NCBI GenBank assembly: GCA_031404155.1
Contig: JANNGZ010000032.1
Location: 1 to 43,703, forward strand
DNA: 43,703 bases
Source: JANNGZ01 sp031404155
GTDB lineage: Bacteria; Pseudomonadota; Gammaproteobacteria; Burkholderiales; Burkholderiaceae_C
Direction: 5' to 3'
Shown: positions 16,274 through 24,138 of the stretch, piece after piece
Layout: each line of letters starts with the position of its first letter
How positions within the stretch are numbered: the stretch's first letter is position 1
The notes under the pieces: generated by a model
What the model was told of the DNA's origin: nothing
The model's database searches: none
What the model saw: only the letters and a program-made list of their open reading frames with translations
Made by a program: the position numbers and the translations under genes

Positions 16274-17173
16274 CTAGGCTTTCGATGCCTCGCCGTGCAG
16301 CCAGGCCAGGAAGGCTTCAACAGGCGGCCGCTTGGCATGCCGTGCTGGATAGACGGCAAAGTGCGCCTTCACCACGATCGCCACTTCGAGCCCGAACACC
16401 GGCCGGAGTTTGCGCTCGGCGATGTGGCGGCCGGCGATCGTTGCGCTTTCGAGTGCCACGCCGAGCCCTTGTGTCGCCGCGTCGAGCGACATTTGCGCGC
16501 GGTCGAAGCGCATGGCAAAGCGGTCCGGCGCGCGCTTGTCGGCAAACGCGTTGAACCAATCCGGCCATTGAACGACGCTGACATTGCTCTGGATCAGCGG
16601 TACGTCGAGCAAGTGCTCGGGCCGCTTCAGGCGGTGCTTCTTGATGAAGGCCGGACTGGCCAGCGGGACGATGCGCTCCTGGAACAGCGGCTCGACCTCG
16701 ACGCCGGGCCACTGCGGCATGCCGTAGCGGATGTCGATATCTGCCTGGCCCAGCGCGAAGTCGCTGTGCGTGTGCGCGGCCGACAGGTTCAGCGAGATCT
16801 CCGGATAAGCCAACGCAAAGGCACGCAGCCGCGGCATCAACCAGAGGATCGCCAAGCTCGGTGCGCAATGGACGTACAGGCTGTTGCTCACGCCCTGCCG
16901 CAGGTCGTCGGTGGCCGCGCCAATCGCCGACAGGGCGCCGCTCACGCGCGCGAGGTACAAGTCGCCCGCCGTGCTCAGCCGCACGCCGTGTGCGCTGCGC
17001 TCGAACAGGCGCACGCCGAGATGGGATTCGAGCCGCGCCACCTGGTGGCTGATCGCGGAGGCTGTCAGGTGCAGCTCCGTCGCGGCGAACGCAAAACTGC
17101 GCCGGCGCGCGACGGCCTCGAAGGCCAGCAAGTTGGCAACGGGAGGGATGGCGGCCATCGGGTGAACCCGCAT
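16274..17173 (-). CDS. LysR-type regulator (GcvA-like)
   Basis: 299 residues. An N-terminal winged HTH (LLAFEAVARRRSFAFAATEL ... SAISHQVARLESHLGVRLFE) is followed by a substrate-binding domain (SLYVHCAPSLAILWLMPRL to the end). The HTH wording and length fit the GcvA/glycine-cleavage-type branch, which here more likely controls the adjacent catabolic operon. It is divergent from the SDR/TRAP/transketolase genes with 106 bases between the starts. A perfect dyad ATGAC-N5-GTCAT sits six bases before its ATG, the usual place for autoregulation and divergent activation. ATG 17158 is an equally plausible start; neither has a clear ribosome binding site. The inducer is probably the TRAP substrate or its oxidised product. 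Confidence 0.93.
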   Translation of the reverse strand: MRVHPMAAIPPVANLLAFEAVARRRSFAFAATELHLTASAISHQVARLESHLGVRLFERSAHGVRLSTAGDLYLARVSGALSAIGAATDDLRQGVSNSLYVHCAPSLAILWLMPRLRAFALAYPEISLNLSAAHTHSDFALGQADIDIRYGMPQWPGVEVEPLFQERIVPLASPAFIKKHRLKRPEHLLDVPLIQSNVSVVQWPDWFNAFADKRAPDRFAMRFDRAQMSLDAATQGLGVALESATIAGRHIAERKLRPVFGLEVAIVVKAHFAVYPARHAKRPPVEAFLAWLHGEASKA

Positions 17174-17178
17174 GTTGA

Positions 17179-17193
17179 ATGACAGAACGTCAT
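17179..17193. promoter_or_regulatory. Candidate LysR-regulator operator
   Basis: ATGAC-AGAAC-GTCAT is a perfect five-base dyad with a five-base centre in the LysR/SDR divergent intergenic region. LysR-type sites are often 15-bp T-N11-A-like dyads; the outer bases here do not fit T/A exactly, so support comes from symmetry and position. Confidence 0.45.
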
Positions 17194-17240
17194 CTTAGGC
17201 TGAAGACAAGTCGCTTGCCGTCATGCCGAGCGGCGCCGAA

Positions 17241-17277
17241 GATTCGTCTCAGGCCATCACCCCACTGGAGACGAATC
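17241..17277 (+). promoter_or_regulatory. Leader hairpin that buries the SDR ribosome binding site
   Basis: GATTCGTCTC (17241-17250) and GAGACGAATC (17268-17277) are perfect reverse complements with a 17-base loop. The Shine-Dalgarno GGAG (17267-17270) lies almost wholly in the 3' arm, and the stem ends two bases before the ATG at 17280. If formed in mRNA it would block initiation of the first operon gene. It could instead be a protein-binding DNA dyad. Confidence 0.6.
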
Positions 17278-17279
17278 AA

Positions 17280-18029
17280 ATGCTGCTCAAGGACAAAGTT
17301 GCCGTGATCACCGGCGGCGCCGGGCTCAACGGCTTGGGATTTGCCACCGCGCGACTGATGGCCGCTCAAGGCGCGAAGGTCGCGATCCTCGACCTGGCGC
17401 GCGCCGAACCTGCTGCCGTGGCCGCCCAACTGGGCGGCGGCCATATGGGCCTGGTGGCCGACGTGACCGACAAGGCCTCTTGCGATGCCGCCGCCGCCGC
17501 CGTGCTGAAGGCTTTCGGCCGCATCGACATCCTGGTCAACAACGCCGGCATCACCCAGCCGCGCAAGACGGTGGACATCGCCGGTGCCGACTACGACGCG
17601 GTGCTCGACGTGAGCCTGCGCGGCACGCTGCTGATGTCGCAGGCAGTGATCCCGGCGATGCAGCGCCAACAAGGCGGCTCGATCGTCTGCATCTCGTCGG
17701 TCTCGGCGCAGCGTGGTGGCGGCATCCTCGGCGGGCCGCACTACTCGGCGGCCAAGGCCGGCGTGTTGGGCCTGGCGCGTGCGATGGCGCGCGAACTCGG
17801 CCCCGATGGGGTCCGCGTCAACTGCATCACCCCCGGCCTGATCGAGACCGACATCAGCAAGGGCAAGCTCACCGACGAAAAGAAGGCCGAGATCGCGCAA
17901 ACGATCCCGCTCGGCCGCCTCGGCGCCGCGGCCGACGTGGCCGGCGCCTGCGTGTTCCTCGCCAGCGACCTTTCCGCTTACTGCACCGGCATCACGCTCG
18001 ACGTGAACGGCGGCATGTTGATTCACTGA
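17280..18029 (+). CDS. Short-chain dehydrogenase/reductase
   Basis: 249 residues, the classical SDR length. The NAD(P)-binding T-G-G-x(3)-G-x-G motif is TGGAGLNGLG (about 11-20), then NNAG, a catalytic Ser in ISSVSAQRGG, and Y-x-x-x-K in YSAAKAG. The adenine-ribose region ends in D39-like ILDLAR, favouring NAD. It probably oxidises a hydroxyl of the compound brought in by the following TRAP transporter. It is the first gene of the operon, with GGAG in the leader stem-loop before its ATG. The substrate cannot be named; polyols, sugar acids and hydroxyacids are all compatible. Confidence 0.92.
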   Translation: MLLKDKVAVITGGAGLNGLGFATARLMAAQGAKVAILDLARAEPAAVAAQLGGGHMGLVADVTDKASCDAAAAAVLKAFGRIDILVNNAGITQPRKTVDIAGADYDAVLDVSLRGTLLMSQAVIPAMQRQQGGSIVCISSVSAQRGGGILGGPHYSAAKAGVLGLARAMARELGPDGVRVNCITPGLIETDISKGKLTDEKKAEIAQTIPLGRLGAAADVAGACVFLASDLSAYCTGITLDVNGGMLIH

Positions 18030-18058
18030 ACCGTACAACCCCCGAAAGACAAACGACC

Positions 18059-19051
18059 ATGCAACGCAAGACTTTCACCCGCACCCTGCTCGCCTTCGCG
18101 GCCGGCGCCATGCTGTTTCCGTTCGCCGCACAGGCACAGGCCGTCAAGCTGACGCTCGGCCACGGCGCCGCGCCCGGCAACCCGCGCCATGAGGCCGCGG
18201 TCAAGTTCGCCGAAACGCTCAAGTCCAAGACGGCCGGCCGCATCGAAGTGCAAGTGGCACCGTCGGCCCAGCTCGGCGACGACGCGGCGATGCTGACCGC
18301 GCTGCGCACCGGCGCGCTCGACATGTCGGCCAACTCGCAGGGTGCGGTGGCCAACGCCGTGCCCGAGTACGCCGCGTTCGGAATGCCCTTCCTGTTCAGC
18401 AATGCGGCGCAGGCCTTCAAGCTGCTCGACGGCCCGCTCGGCAAGGAGCTGGGCGACAGGTCGGCCGAGAAAGGCCTGGTGGTGCTCGGCTACTGGGACA
18501 ACGGCATTCGCCACATGACCAACAGCAAGAAGCCGATCGCCAAGGTCGAGGACATGAAGGGCCTGAAGATGCGCACGCCGCCCGACAGCGTGCTGGTGGA
18601 CATCATGCAATCGCTCGGCGCCGAGGCGCAGCAAATCAAGTTCGCCGAGCTGTACGTCGCGTTGCAGCAGGGTGTCGTTGACGGCCAGGAGAACCCGCTG
18701 ATGAACATCCACGCCAGCAAGCTGTACGAAGTGCAGAAGCACCTGGCGCTGACCAGCCACCAGTTCCAGATGACGCCGTTCCTGATGAGCAAGCGCAGCT
18801 GGGACAAGCTCTCCGAGGCCGACCGCAAGGCCGTGACCGAAGCCGCCGCCGAGGCCACCGCGCTGCAGCGCAAGCTCTCGCAGGAGTCCGACGACAAGCT
18901 GCTGGCCGATCTCAAGGCCAAGGGCGTGTTGGTGACCACGGTGGACAAGTCGGCGTTCGAGAAGGCCACCGGCGCGGTCGACGACAAGTGGCTCGCGCAG
19001 CCGATCGGCCCGTACGTAAAGAAGGTCATCACCGCGGCTCGTTCGAAGTAA
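18059..19051 (+). CDS. TRAP transporter solute-binding protein (DctP family)
   Basis: 330 residues. A Sec signal peptide (MQRKTFTRTLLAFAAG ... AAQAQA) is followed by a DctP-type binding domain with the conserved GHGAAPGNPRHEA, the RTGALDMSANSQG segment, and the helix-proximal Arg near MKGLKMRTPP that pairs with carboxylates in family members. It also has the family's AELYVALQQGVVDGQENP motif. A carboxylate ligand is therefore likely. The ATG at 18059 is preceded by a gap of 29 bases from the SDR gene. It works in the periplasm with the small and large permeases just downstream; a strong hairpin follows its stop. Confidence 0.95.
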   Translation: MQRKTFTRTLLAFAAGAMLFPFAAQAQAVKLTLGHGAAPGNPRHEAAVKFAETLKSKTAGRIEVQVAPSAQLGDDAAMLTALRTGALDMSANSQGAVANAVPEYAAFGMPFLFSNAAQAFKLLDGPLGKELGDRSAEKGLVVLGYWDNGIRHMTNSKKPIAKVEDMKGLKMRTPPDSVLVDIMQSLGAEAQQIKFAELYVALQQGVVDGQENPLMNIHASKLYEVQKHLALTSHQFQMTPFLMSKRSWDKLSEADRKAVTEAAAEATALQRKLSQESDDKLLADLKAKGVLVTTVDKSAFEKATGAVDDKWLAQPIGPYVKKVITAARSK

Positions 19052-19054
19052 ACA

Positions 19055-19084
19055 GGACAGCGGGCGCCTCTGGGCGCCCTGTCC
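19055..19084 (+). terminator. Intercistronic hairpin after the solute-binding protein gene
   Basis: GGACA-gc-GGGCGCC-TCTG-GGCGCCC-TGTCC gives a 12-bp stem with a two-base bulge and no T-run, between dctP-like and dctQ-like genes. It more likely stabilises the dctP mRNA or partly attenuates transcription than stops it, which fits the need for excess binding protein. Confidence 0.6.
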
Positions 19085-19099
19085 GAAGAGGAGACATCG

Positions 19100-19612
19100 A
19101 TGAACGTCATCGAACGCGCCGTCGTCGGCCTGTGCCGCGCGGTGCTGTGGTTGAGCACCGCCGTGATCTTCGTGATCCTGTGCGCCAACACCGTGCTGCG
19201 CTATGCCACCGGCTCCAGCGTGCAATGGGCCAACGAAGTGCCCGAGCTGCTGTTCCCGTGGATGGTGATGGCCGGCGTGGTGCTGGCCGCGGTGCACGGC
19301 GCGCACATCACGACCACATTCATGATGGAAGTGTTGCCAGCCAAGGTGCGGCGCGTCGTGGCGAGCGCGAGCTGGTTCGTTGTGGCCGGCCTGTACGGCA
19401 CGCTCGCGGTGGCGACGTTTCGCATGCTCGACATCGTGCACGACGAGAAGTCGCCGATCCTGCAGTTGCCGGGGTCGATCACTTACGCCTGCGTGATGGG
19501 TGGCATGGTGCTGTTGGCCCTGCTGGCTTTGCAGTCGGCCTGGCAGGCCTGGCAGGCACAACCCGAGCCGGCGAACGACGCCGAGCCCCACGTGCCCACC
19601 GCACATTGGTAA
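19100..19612 (+). CDS. TRAP transporter small permease (DctQ family)
   Basis: 170 residues with four hydrophobic helices (about AVVGLCRAVLWLSTAVIFVIL, LLFPWMVMAGVVLAAVHGAH, VASASWFVVAGLYGTLAV, CVMGGMVLLALLALQSAW). The family's W-A-N-E-x-P-E-L-L-F-x-W pattern is seen as VQWANEVPELLFPW. The strong ribosome binding site GAGGAG lies 7 bases before ATG 19100. It pairs with the large permease downstream in the inner membrane. The gene order P-Q-M is standard. Confidence 0.93.
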   Translation: MNVIERAVVGLCRAVLWLSTAVIFVILCANTVLRYATGSSVQWANEVPELLFPWMVMAGVVLAAVHGAHITTTFMMEVLPAKVRRVVASASWFVVAGLYGTLAVATFRMLDIVHDEKSPILQLPGSITYACVMGGMVLLALLALQSAWQAWQAQPEPANDAEPHVPTAHW

Positions 19613-19622
19613 GGAGCCAAAA

Positions 19623-19702
19623 TTGAAGCCCCCACGCTCACTGCGTTCGCTGCCTCCCGAGGAGGCGTGTCAGTACCTTCGGACGGCCGGGCGGTACTGA
19701 CC
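19623..19702 (+). repeat. Boundary repeat between small and large permease genes, with leader ORF
   Basis: An 80-base element related to the 8402 repeat (core CCCCCACGCTCACTGCGTTC, palindrome CCTCCCGAGGAGG) plus a 9-bp inverted repeat GTCAGTACC (19669) / GGTACTGAC (19693). AAGGAG ends at 19617 and is followed by TTG at 19623, which opens 25 codons to TGA 19698-19700, two bases before the DctM ATG. The element thus appears to be placed between an old ribosome binding site and the gene it served. Confidence 0.65.
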
Positions 19703-20962
19703 ATGAGCGCACTCATCCTCGTTGTCTTCCTCGGCGCCGCGGTGATCGCGATGCCGATCGCCCATGCCCTGCTCGTCGCCGCGATGGCCGCCGCGGCGAC
19801 CTCCGACAAGGTGCCGCTCGATCTGCTGGTGCAGCAGATGGTGGCGCAGGTGCAGAGCTTTCCGCTGATCGCGATTCCGTTCTTCATGCTGACCGGCACC
19901 TTGATGATGGGCGGCAGGCTCGGCGAAGCGCTGGTGGGCGTGCTGTCGGCGCTGATCGGCCGCTTTCACGGCGGGCCGGCGCAGGTGGGCGTGCTGTCAT
20001 CGACGCTGTTCGGCGGCGTCTCGGGCTCGGCCGTGGCAGACGCCTCGGCGATCGGCTCGCTGATGATCCCCTGGCACAAGCGCCTCGGCTACCCGGCGGC
20101 GTTCTCGGCCGCCACACTGGCCGCGGCGGCAACGATCGACATCCTGATCCCGCCGTCGATCCCGATGATCCTGTTCGCGCTGTCGTCCAACGCCTCGATC
20201 GCTTCGCTGTTCGTCGCCGGCGTGCTGCCGGGCCTCTTGATGTGCAGCGGCTTCATGGCGGCATGCTGGTGGGTCGGCAAGCGGCGCAACTTCCCGCGCG
20301 ACACCACGCCGTTCGATGGCGTGGCCTTCCGCCGCCACCTGATGTACGCCAGCCCGGCCATCGTGCTGCCGGTGCTGATCATCATCTTCCTGCGCTTCGG
20401 CATCGCCACGCCGACCGAAGTGGCCGTGCTGTCCACGCTGTATGCGGGGCTTGTCTCGGCGGTGATCTACCGCGACTTGGGCTGGAAGCGATTGAACGAC
20501 GCCGTCGTCAGTGCAGGTCTGGCCACCGGCGTGGTGCTGCTGGTCATCATGGCCTCGGCCGCGATCGGCTGGCTGCTGACCTTCGACCAGATGCCGCAGG
20601 GCATCGCCGCCTGGGTGCAGGAGAACGTGCATGCCAAGTGGATTGTCATCCTGCTGATGAATCTCATGATGCTGGTGCTCGGCATGTTCATCGACCTGCC
20701 GGCAGCAGTGCTGCTGCTGACCCCCGTGTTCGTGCCGCTGGCGCAAGGCATCGGCATGGACATGACGCAACTGGGCATCATGATGGTCGTCAACCTCGCG
20801 ATTGGCCTGTACACACCGCCGGTGGGCACGACGCTGTTCATCACCAGCGCGCTGGCCAAGGTCAAGGTCGGGCAGACGGTGCGCGAACTGGGGCCGTTCT
20901 ACCTGGTGGCCTTTGCCGTGCTGGCGCTGGTGTCGTACGTGCCGGCTTCCATCCTCAAATAA
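19703..20962 (+). CDS. TRAP transporter large permease (DctM family)
   Basis: 419 residues with about 12-13 hydrophobic helices. Family signatures include PFFMLTGTLMMGG near 70, SSTLFGGVSGSAVADASAIG, IDILIPPSIPMILFA and NLAIGLYTPPVGTTLF. It forms the Na+- or H+-coupled channel part of the TRAP system. ATG 19703 is chosen because it begins the first hydrophobic helix; an earlier in-frame start at 19667 would lie inside the repeat element. No good ribosome binding site directly precedes the ATG, and re-initiation from the leader ORF ending at 19700 may be used. Confidence 0.95.
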   Translation: MSALILVVFLGAAVIAMPIAHALLVAAMAAAATSDKVPLDLLVQQMVAQVQSFPLIAIPFFMLTGTLMMGGRLGEALVGVLSALIGRFHGGPAQVGVLSSTLFGGVSGSAVADASAIGSLMIPWHKRLGYPAAFSAATLAAAATIDILIPPSIPMILFALSSNASIASLFVAGVLPGLLMCSGFMAACWWVGKRRNFPRDTTPFDGVAFRRHLMYASPAIVLPVLIIIFLRFGIATPTEVAVLSTLYAGLVSAVIYRDLGWKRLNDAVVSAGLATGVVLLVIMASAAIGWLLTFDQMPQGIAAWVQENVHAKWIVILLMNLMMLVLGMFIDLPAAVLLLTPVFVPLAQGIGMDMTQLGIMMVVNLAIGLYTPPVGTTLFITSALAKVKVGQTVRELGPFYLVAFAVLALVSYVPASILK

Positions 20963-20975
20963 GGAGACTGATTCG

Positions 20976-21842
20976 ATGAATGCAAACCCGAATACGCTTG
21001 CCGCGCTGGCGCAATGCGCCTACCGCATCCGCCGCTATGCGCTGCGCATGGGCGAGGTGCAGGGCCAGGGCTACATCGGCCAGGCGCTCGGCTGGGCCGA
21101 CGTGCTGGCCGTGGCCTACGGCCATGCGATGAACCTGCGCCCCGCGGAACCCGAGTGGGAAGGCCGCGACCGCTTCCTGCTCTCGCATGGCCACTACGCC
21201 ATCGCGCATTACGCAGCGCTGATCGAGGCCGGCATCATTCCCGAGAGCGAACTCGAAACCTACGGCAGCGACGACAGCCGCCTGCCGATGTCGGGCATGG
21301 CCACCTACACGCCGGGTATGGAGATTTCCGGCGGCTCGCTCGGCCAAGGCCTGGCGATCGGCGTCGGCATGGCGCTGGGCCTGCGCCACAAGAAGAACCC
21401 GGCCTTCGTCTACAACTCGATGTCCGACGGCGAACTCGACGAGGGTTCGACCTGGGAGGCTGCGATGGGCGCCGCGCACCACGGCCTCGACAACCTGATC
21501 TGCCTGGTCGATATCAACAACCAGCAGGCTGACGGTCCGTCGGGCAAGGTGCTCGGCTTCGAGCCCCTGGCCGACAAGTGGGCCGCCTTTGGCTGGCACG
21601 TGCAGCGCGTCAACGGCAATGACCTGGGCGCGGTGCTGAACGCGTTCGACAGCGCGCGCCAGCTCGCCGAGCCTAAGCCGCGCGTGATCCTGTTCGACAC
21701 CCTCATGGGCAAGGGAGTGCCTTTTTTAGAGCAGCGCGAAAAGAACCACTTTATCCGCGTCGATCCGCCCGAGTGGCAGCAGGCCCTTGAGATCCTGGAC
21801 CAATCCCAGCCGTACCGGCAGCCCGAAGGAGCCCTGGCATGA
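20976..21842 (+). CDS. Split transketolase, N-terminal (thiamine-diphosphate) subunit
   Basis: 288 residues, matching the pyrophosphate-binding half of transketolase. It has the H-rich LLSHGHYAIAHYA segment, GSLGQGLAIGVGMALG, and the diphosphate/Mg motif SDGELDEG ... VDINNQQADG (usual GDG...NN, first Gly replaced by Ser). AAGGAG precedes ATG 20976. The stop overlaps the C-terminal subunit start (ATGA 21839-21842), so the halves are made in equal amounts. Split transketolases in catabolic operons often act on unusual sugars, for example apulose phosphate or sulfofructose, rather than in the pentose phosphate path; which one applies here is not known. Confidence 0.92.
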   Translation: MNANPNTLAALAQCAYRIRRYALRMGEVQGQGYIGQALGWADVLAVAYGHAMNLRPAEPEWEGRDRFLLSHGHYAIAHYAALIEAGIIPESELETYGSDDSRLPMSGMATYTPGMEISGGSLGQGLAIGVGMALGLRHKKNPAFVYNSMSDGELDEGSTWEAAMGAAHHGLDNLICLVDINNQQADGPSGKVLGFEPLADKWAAFGWHVQRVNGNDLGAVLNAFDSARQLAEPKPRVILFDTLMGKGVPFLEQREKNHFIRVDPPEWQQALEILDQSQPYRQPEGALA

Positions 21843-22846
21843 ACACGACCGTGACCGAGAAAAAGCCGCGCCTGACCACCTCGGCGATGATCGCCTCGAT
21901 TGCCGGCGAAGGGCAGCGCGTCAAGGCCGCGCCGTTCGGCAAGGCGCTGGTCGAGTACGCCGCCAGCAGGCCCGAGATCGTCGGCCTGACTGCCGACCTG
22001 GCCAAATACACCGATCTGCATCTCTTCGCGCAGGCCTACCCCGAGCGCTTTTTTCAGATGGGCATGGCCGAGCAGCTGCTGATGGCCGCGGCCGGCGGCA
22101 TGGCCAAGGAGGGACTGATTCCCTTCGCCACCACCTACGCCGCGTTCGGCACGCGCCGCGCCTTCGACTTCATCCACCAGGTGATCGCCGAGGAAAACCT
22201 CAACGTCAAGATCTGCTGCGCCCTGCCGGGCCTGACCACCGGCTACGGCCCGAGCCATGCCGCGATCGAAGACATCGCGATGATGCGCGGCGTTCCCGGC
22301 CTGACGATCGTCGATCCCTGCGACGCGCTCGACATCGAGCAGGCGGTGCCGCAGATCGCCGCGCACAAGGGCCCCGTGTACATGCGCCTGCTGCGCGGCC
22401 AGGTGCCGCTGGTGCTCGACGAATACGACTACAAGTTCGAGCTCGGCAAGGCCAAGCTGCTGCGCGACGGTGCCGACGTGCTGGTGATTGCTAGCGGCTT
22501 CATGACGATGCGCGCGCTCGAGGCGGCACAAGACCTCGCCAAAGACAATATCGGTGTGGCGGTGCTGCACTGCCCCACCATCAAGCCGCTCGACGAGGCG
22601 ACGATCGTCGCGGCCGTGGGTGCCAAGCCTCGCCTGGTCGTCCTCGCGGAGAATCACTCGGTGGTGGGTGGTTTGGGCGAGGCTGTAGCGAGCGCCCTGC
22701 TGCGCCACCGCGTTCAACCGGCTGGCTTCCAACTGGCCGGCCTGCCGGATGCCTTCCTCGACGCTGGCGCCTTGCCGACGCTGCACGAGCGCTATGGCAT
22801 CAGCCGCGAGGCGCTCGGTCGGCGTATCAAACACTGGATGGAGTGA
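21839..22846 (+). CDS. Split transketolase, C-terminal subunit
   Basis: 335 residues covering the pyrimidine-binding and C-terminal transketolase domains. The catalytic Glu lies in FFQMGMAEQLLMAAAGG, followed by FATTYAAFGTRRAFDFI, GLTTGYGPSHAAIEDIA, and the C-terminal VVLAENHSVVGGLGEAV. It overlaps the N-terminal subunit by ATGA. With the SDR and the TRAP system it forms one plus-strand operon. There is no kinase, aldolase or isomerase in the visible operon, so the two-carbon donor may be an unphosphorylated ketose or the rest of the pathway lies elsewhere. Right after the stop, the sequence turns into an unrelated oxidase remnant. Confidence 0.92.
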   Translation: MNTTVTEKKPRLTTSAMIASIAGEGQRVKAAPFGKALVEYAASRPEIVGLTADLAKYTDLHLFAQAYPERFFQMGMAEQLLMAAAGGMAKEGLIPFATTYAAFGTRRAFDFIHQVIAEENLNVKICCALPGLTTGYGPSHAAIEDIAMMRGVPGLTIVDPCDALDIEQAVPQIAAHKGPVYMRLLRGQVPLVLDEYDYKFELGKAKLLRDGADVLVIASGFMTMRALEAAQDLAKDNIGVAVLHCPTIKPLDEATIVAAVGAKPRLVVLAENHSVVGGLGEAVASALLRHRVQPAGFQLAGLPDAFLDAGALPTLHERYGISREALGRRIKHWME

Positions 22847-22872
22847 CCATGAATCAACGTACCCTGACCCGT

Positions 22873-23284
22873 CGCTTTGCCGGTGAAGGCGTCGGCGCCA
22901 AGTTGGCCTGAGAGCGCCAGACGCAGCGTGTTGGCACGCCCGCGTGTCAGGTGTTTTTCGTCGCGGGTGACGCGGTAACTCGGGCACATCGTGCCGGCGT
23001 CGAACTTGCGGCAGAGGCCGTTGTTGTCGCACATCTCCGCGGCCGCGGCCAGGCCGCCGCTCACGTCGCCGCCAGTGCCCGGCGCGGTGGTGGCTTCGGT
23101 GACCGCGTCGTTCTGCACCTTCCACGCCGACCAGTCCAGCACGGTCTGGATCGGGATGCGCTTGTAGGGTTTGGGCGCCGAGGGCGGCGGGAAACGAAAG
23201 AGCGCACCCTCGTCCATCCGCGGTGCGTCGATGATCTTGCCCGGGTTGAACAAGCCGATCGGGTTCATCTCGCGCTCGAGCGGC
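22873..23284 (-). pseudogene. Remnant of an FAD-linked oxidase / Fe-S fusion protein
   Basis: On the minus strand, about 137 residues from LEREMNPIGLFNPGKII through MCDNNGLCRKFDAGTMCPSY and VTRDEKHLTRGRANTLRLAL to LGADAFTGKA match the junction between the FAD-oxidase C-terminus and the Fe-S domain of glycolate/D-lactate-type fusion oxidases. Both ends are cut: there is no FAD domain upstream and no second CxxCxxC motif downstream. The whole intergenic stretch 22847-23496 holds nothing else I can name, apart from a 20-codon ORF at 22850 antisense to the remnant's end. A partial gene left after a deletion is the simplest reading. Confidence 0.75.
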
Positions 23285-23496
23285 GCCGTGGCTCCGACGC
23301 CTCGGTCGCAGACGGTCAGCTGCGCCTCATCCGAAAGGCCCCAAACTTCGTACCTGAGCGCGTGGCCGATCTGAAGCTGGAGGTCGGCTGCGCGGCGCCG
23401 CGGCGTTTTTGACCTCGCCGTGGTGCCCTCGCCCCGCGGCGGCAGCCACCGGTCCCTCGCCGGCCTGATAGCGCCGCGCCCTCGCCCCAGCTCCTC

Positions 23497-24138
23497 GTGC
23501 CGGAGTCCAACCTGAAAAAACCATTGCTCTCCCTTGCCGTCGCCGCCCTCGTGCTCGCCGGCTGCGCCACCACGCCGCCACCGAAACCGCTCAACGATGG
23601 TGAGCTGGCGCTGCCGGCCGACTACAAGGCCTGGCCGAAATTCCTGTCCGCGGTGCAGCGTGCCAACGCCAAGCAGGTGCGCGAGATCTACATGAACAAG
23701 ACCGGCGCCGCCGCCACCGCCGCGGCCGGCTTCGCCAACGGCACCGCGTTCGTGATGGAGAACTACGCCGCCAAGGCGAATGCCGACGGCACGCCGGTCA
23801 CCGGCCCCGACGGCAAGCTGGTCAAGGGCGAGTTGCAGCGCGTGTTCGTGATGGGCAAGGGCGAGGGTTGGGGCCAGGCGGTGGCCGCGCCGCTGCGCAC
23901 CGGCAACTGGGTTTACACCAGCTACCTGGCCAACGGCCAGAAGGGCCCGGAAGACTTGATCACCTGCCGCGCTTGCCACATTCCGGCAGCGAACAAGGAC
24001 TTCGTGCTGCGCTACGACGAGCACTTCGCGCAAAGGCGCGCCGCGCTGCCGATCCCCGGCGTGGGCCAGCATGCCGTGGTGTGGCCGGTTCCCTGGAGCG
24101 CCGGCGAGGCCGAACAGGTGGCGCTGCGCTCGCGCTAA
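23497..24138 (+). CDS. Cytochrome P460-family lipoprotein
   Basis: 213 residues from GTG 23497 (GTGCCGGAG); the next codons give a short basic N-terminus. A lipoprotein signal with LVLAGC (C22) is followed by a P460-like domain: ADYKAWPKF near the start, FVMENYAAKANADGTPV, RVFVMGKGEGWG, then the c-type heme site CRACH (C157, C160, H161). Known members bind a heme with an unusual Lys cross-link and oxidise hydroxylamine; others have unknown roles. No ammonia or hydroxylamine oxidation genes are nearby. No clear ribosome binding site is visible, so the start is uncertain. Its stop overlaps the convergent kinase stop by four bases. Confidence 0.85.
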   Translation: MPESNLKKPLLSLAVAALVLAGCATTPPPKPLNDGELALPADYKAWPKFLSAVQRANAKQVREIYMNKTGAAATAAAGFANGTAFVMENYAAKANADGTPVTGPDGKLVKGELQRVFVMGKGEGWGQAVAAPLRTGNWVYTSYLANGQKGPEDLITCRACHIPAANKDFVLRYDEHFAQRRAALPIPGVGQHAVVWPVPWSAGEAEQVALRSR

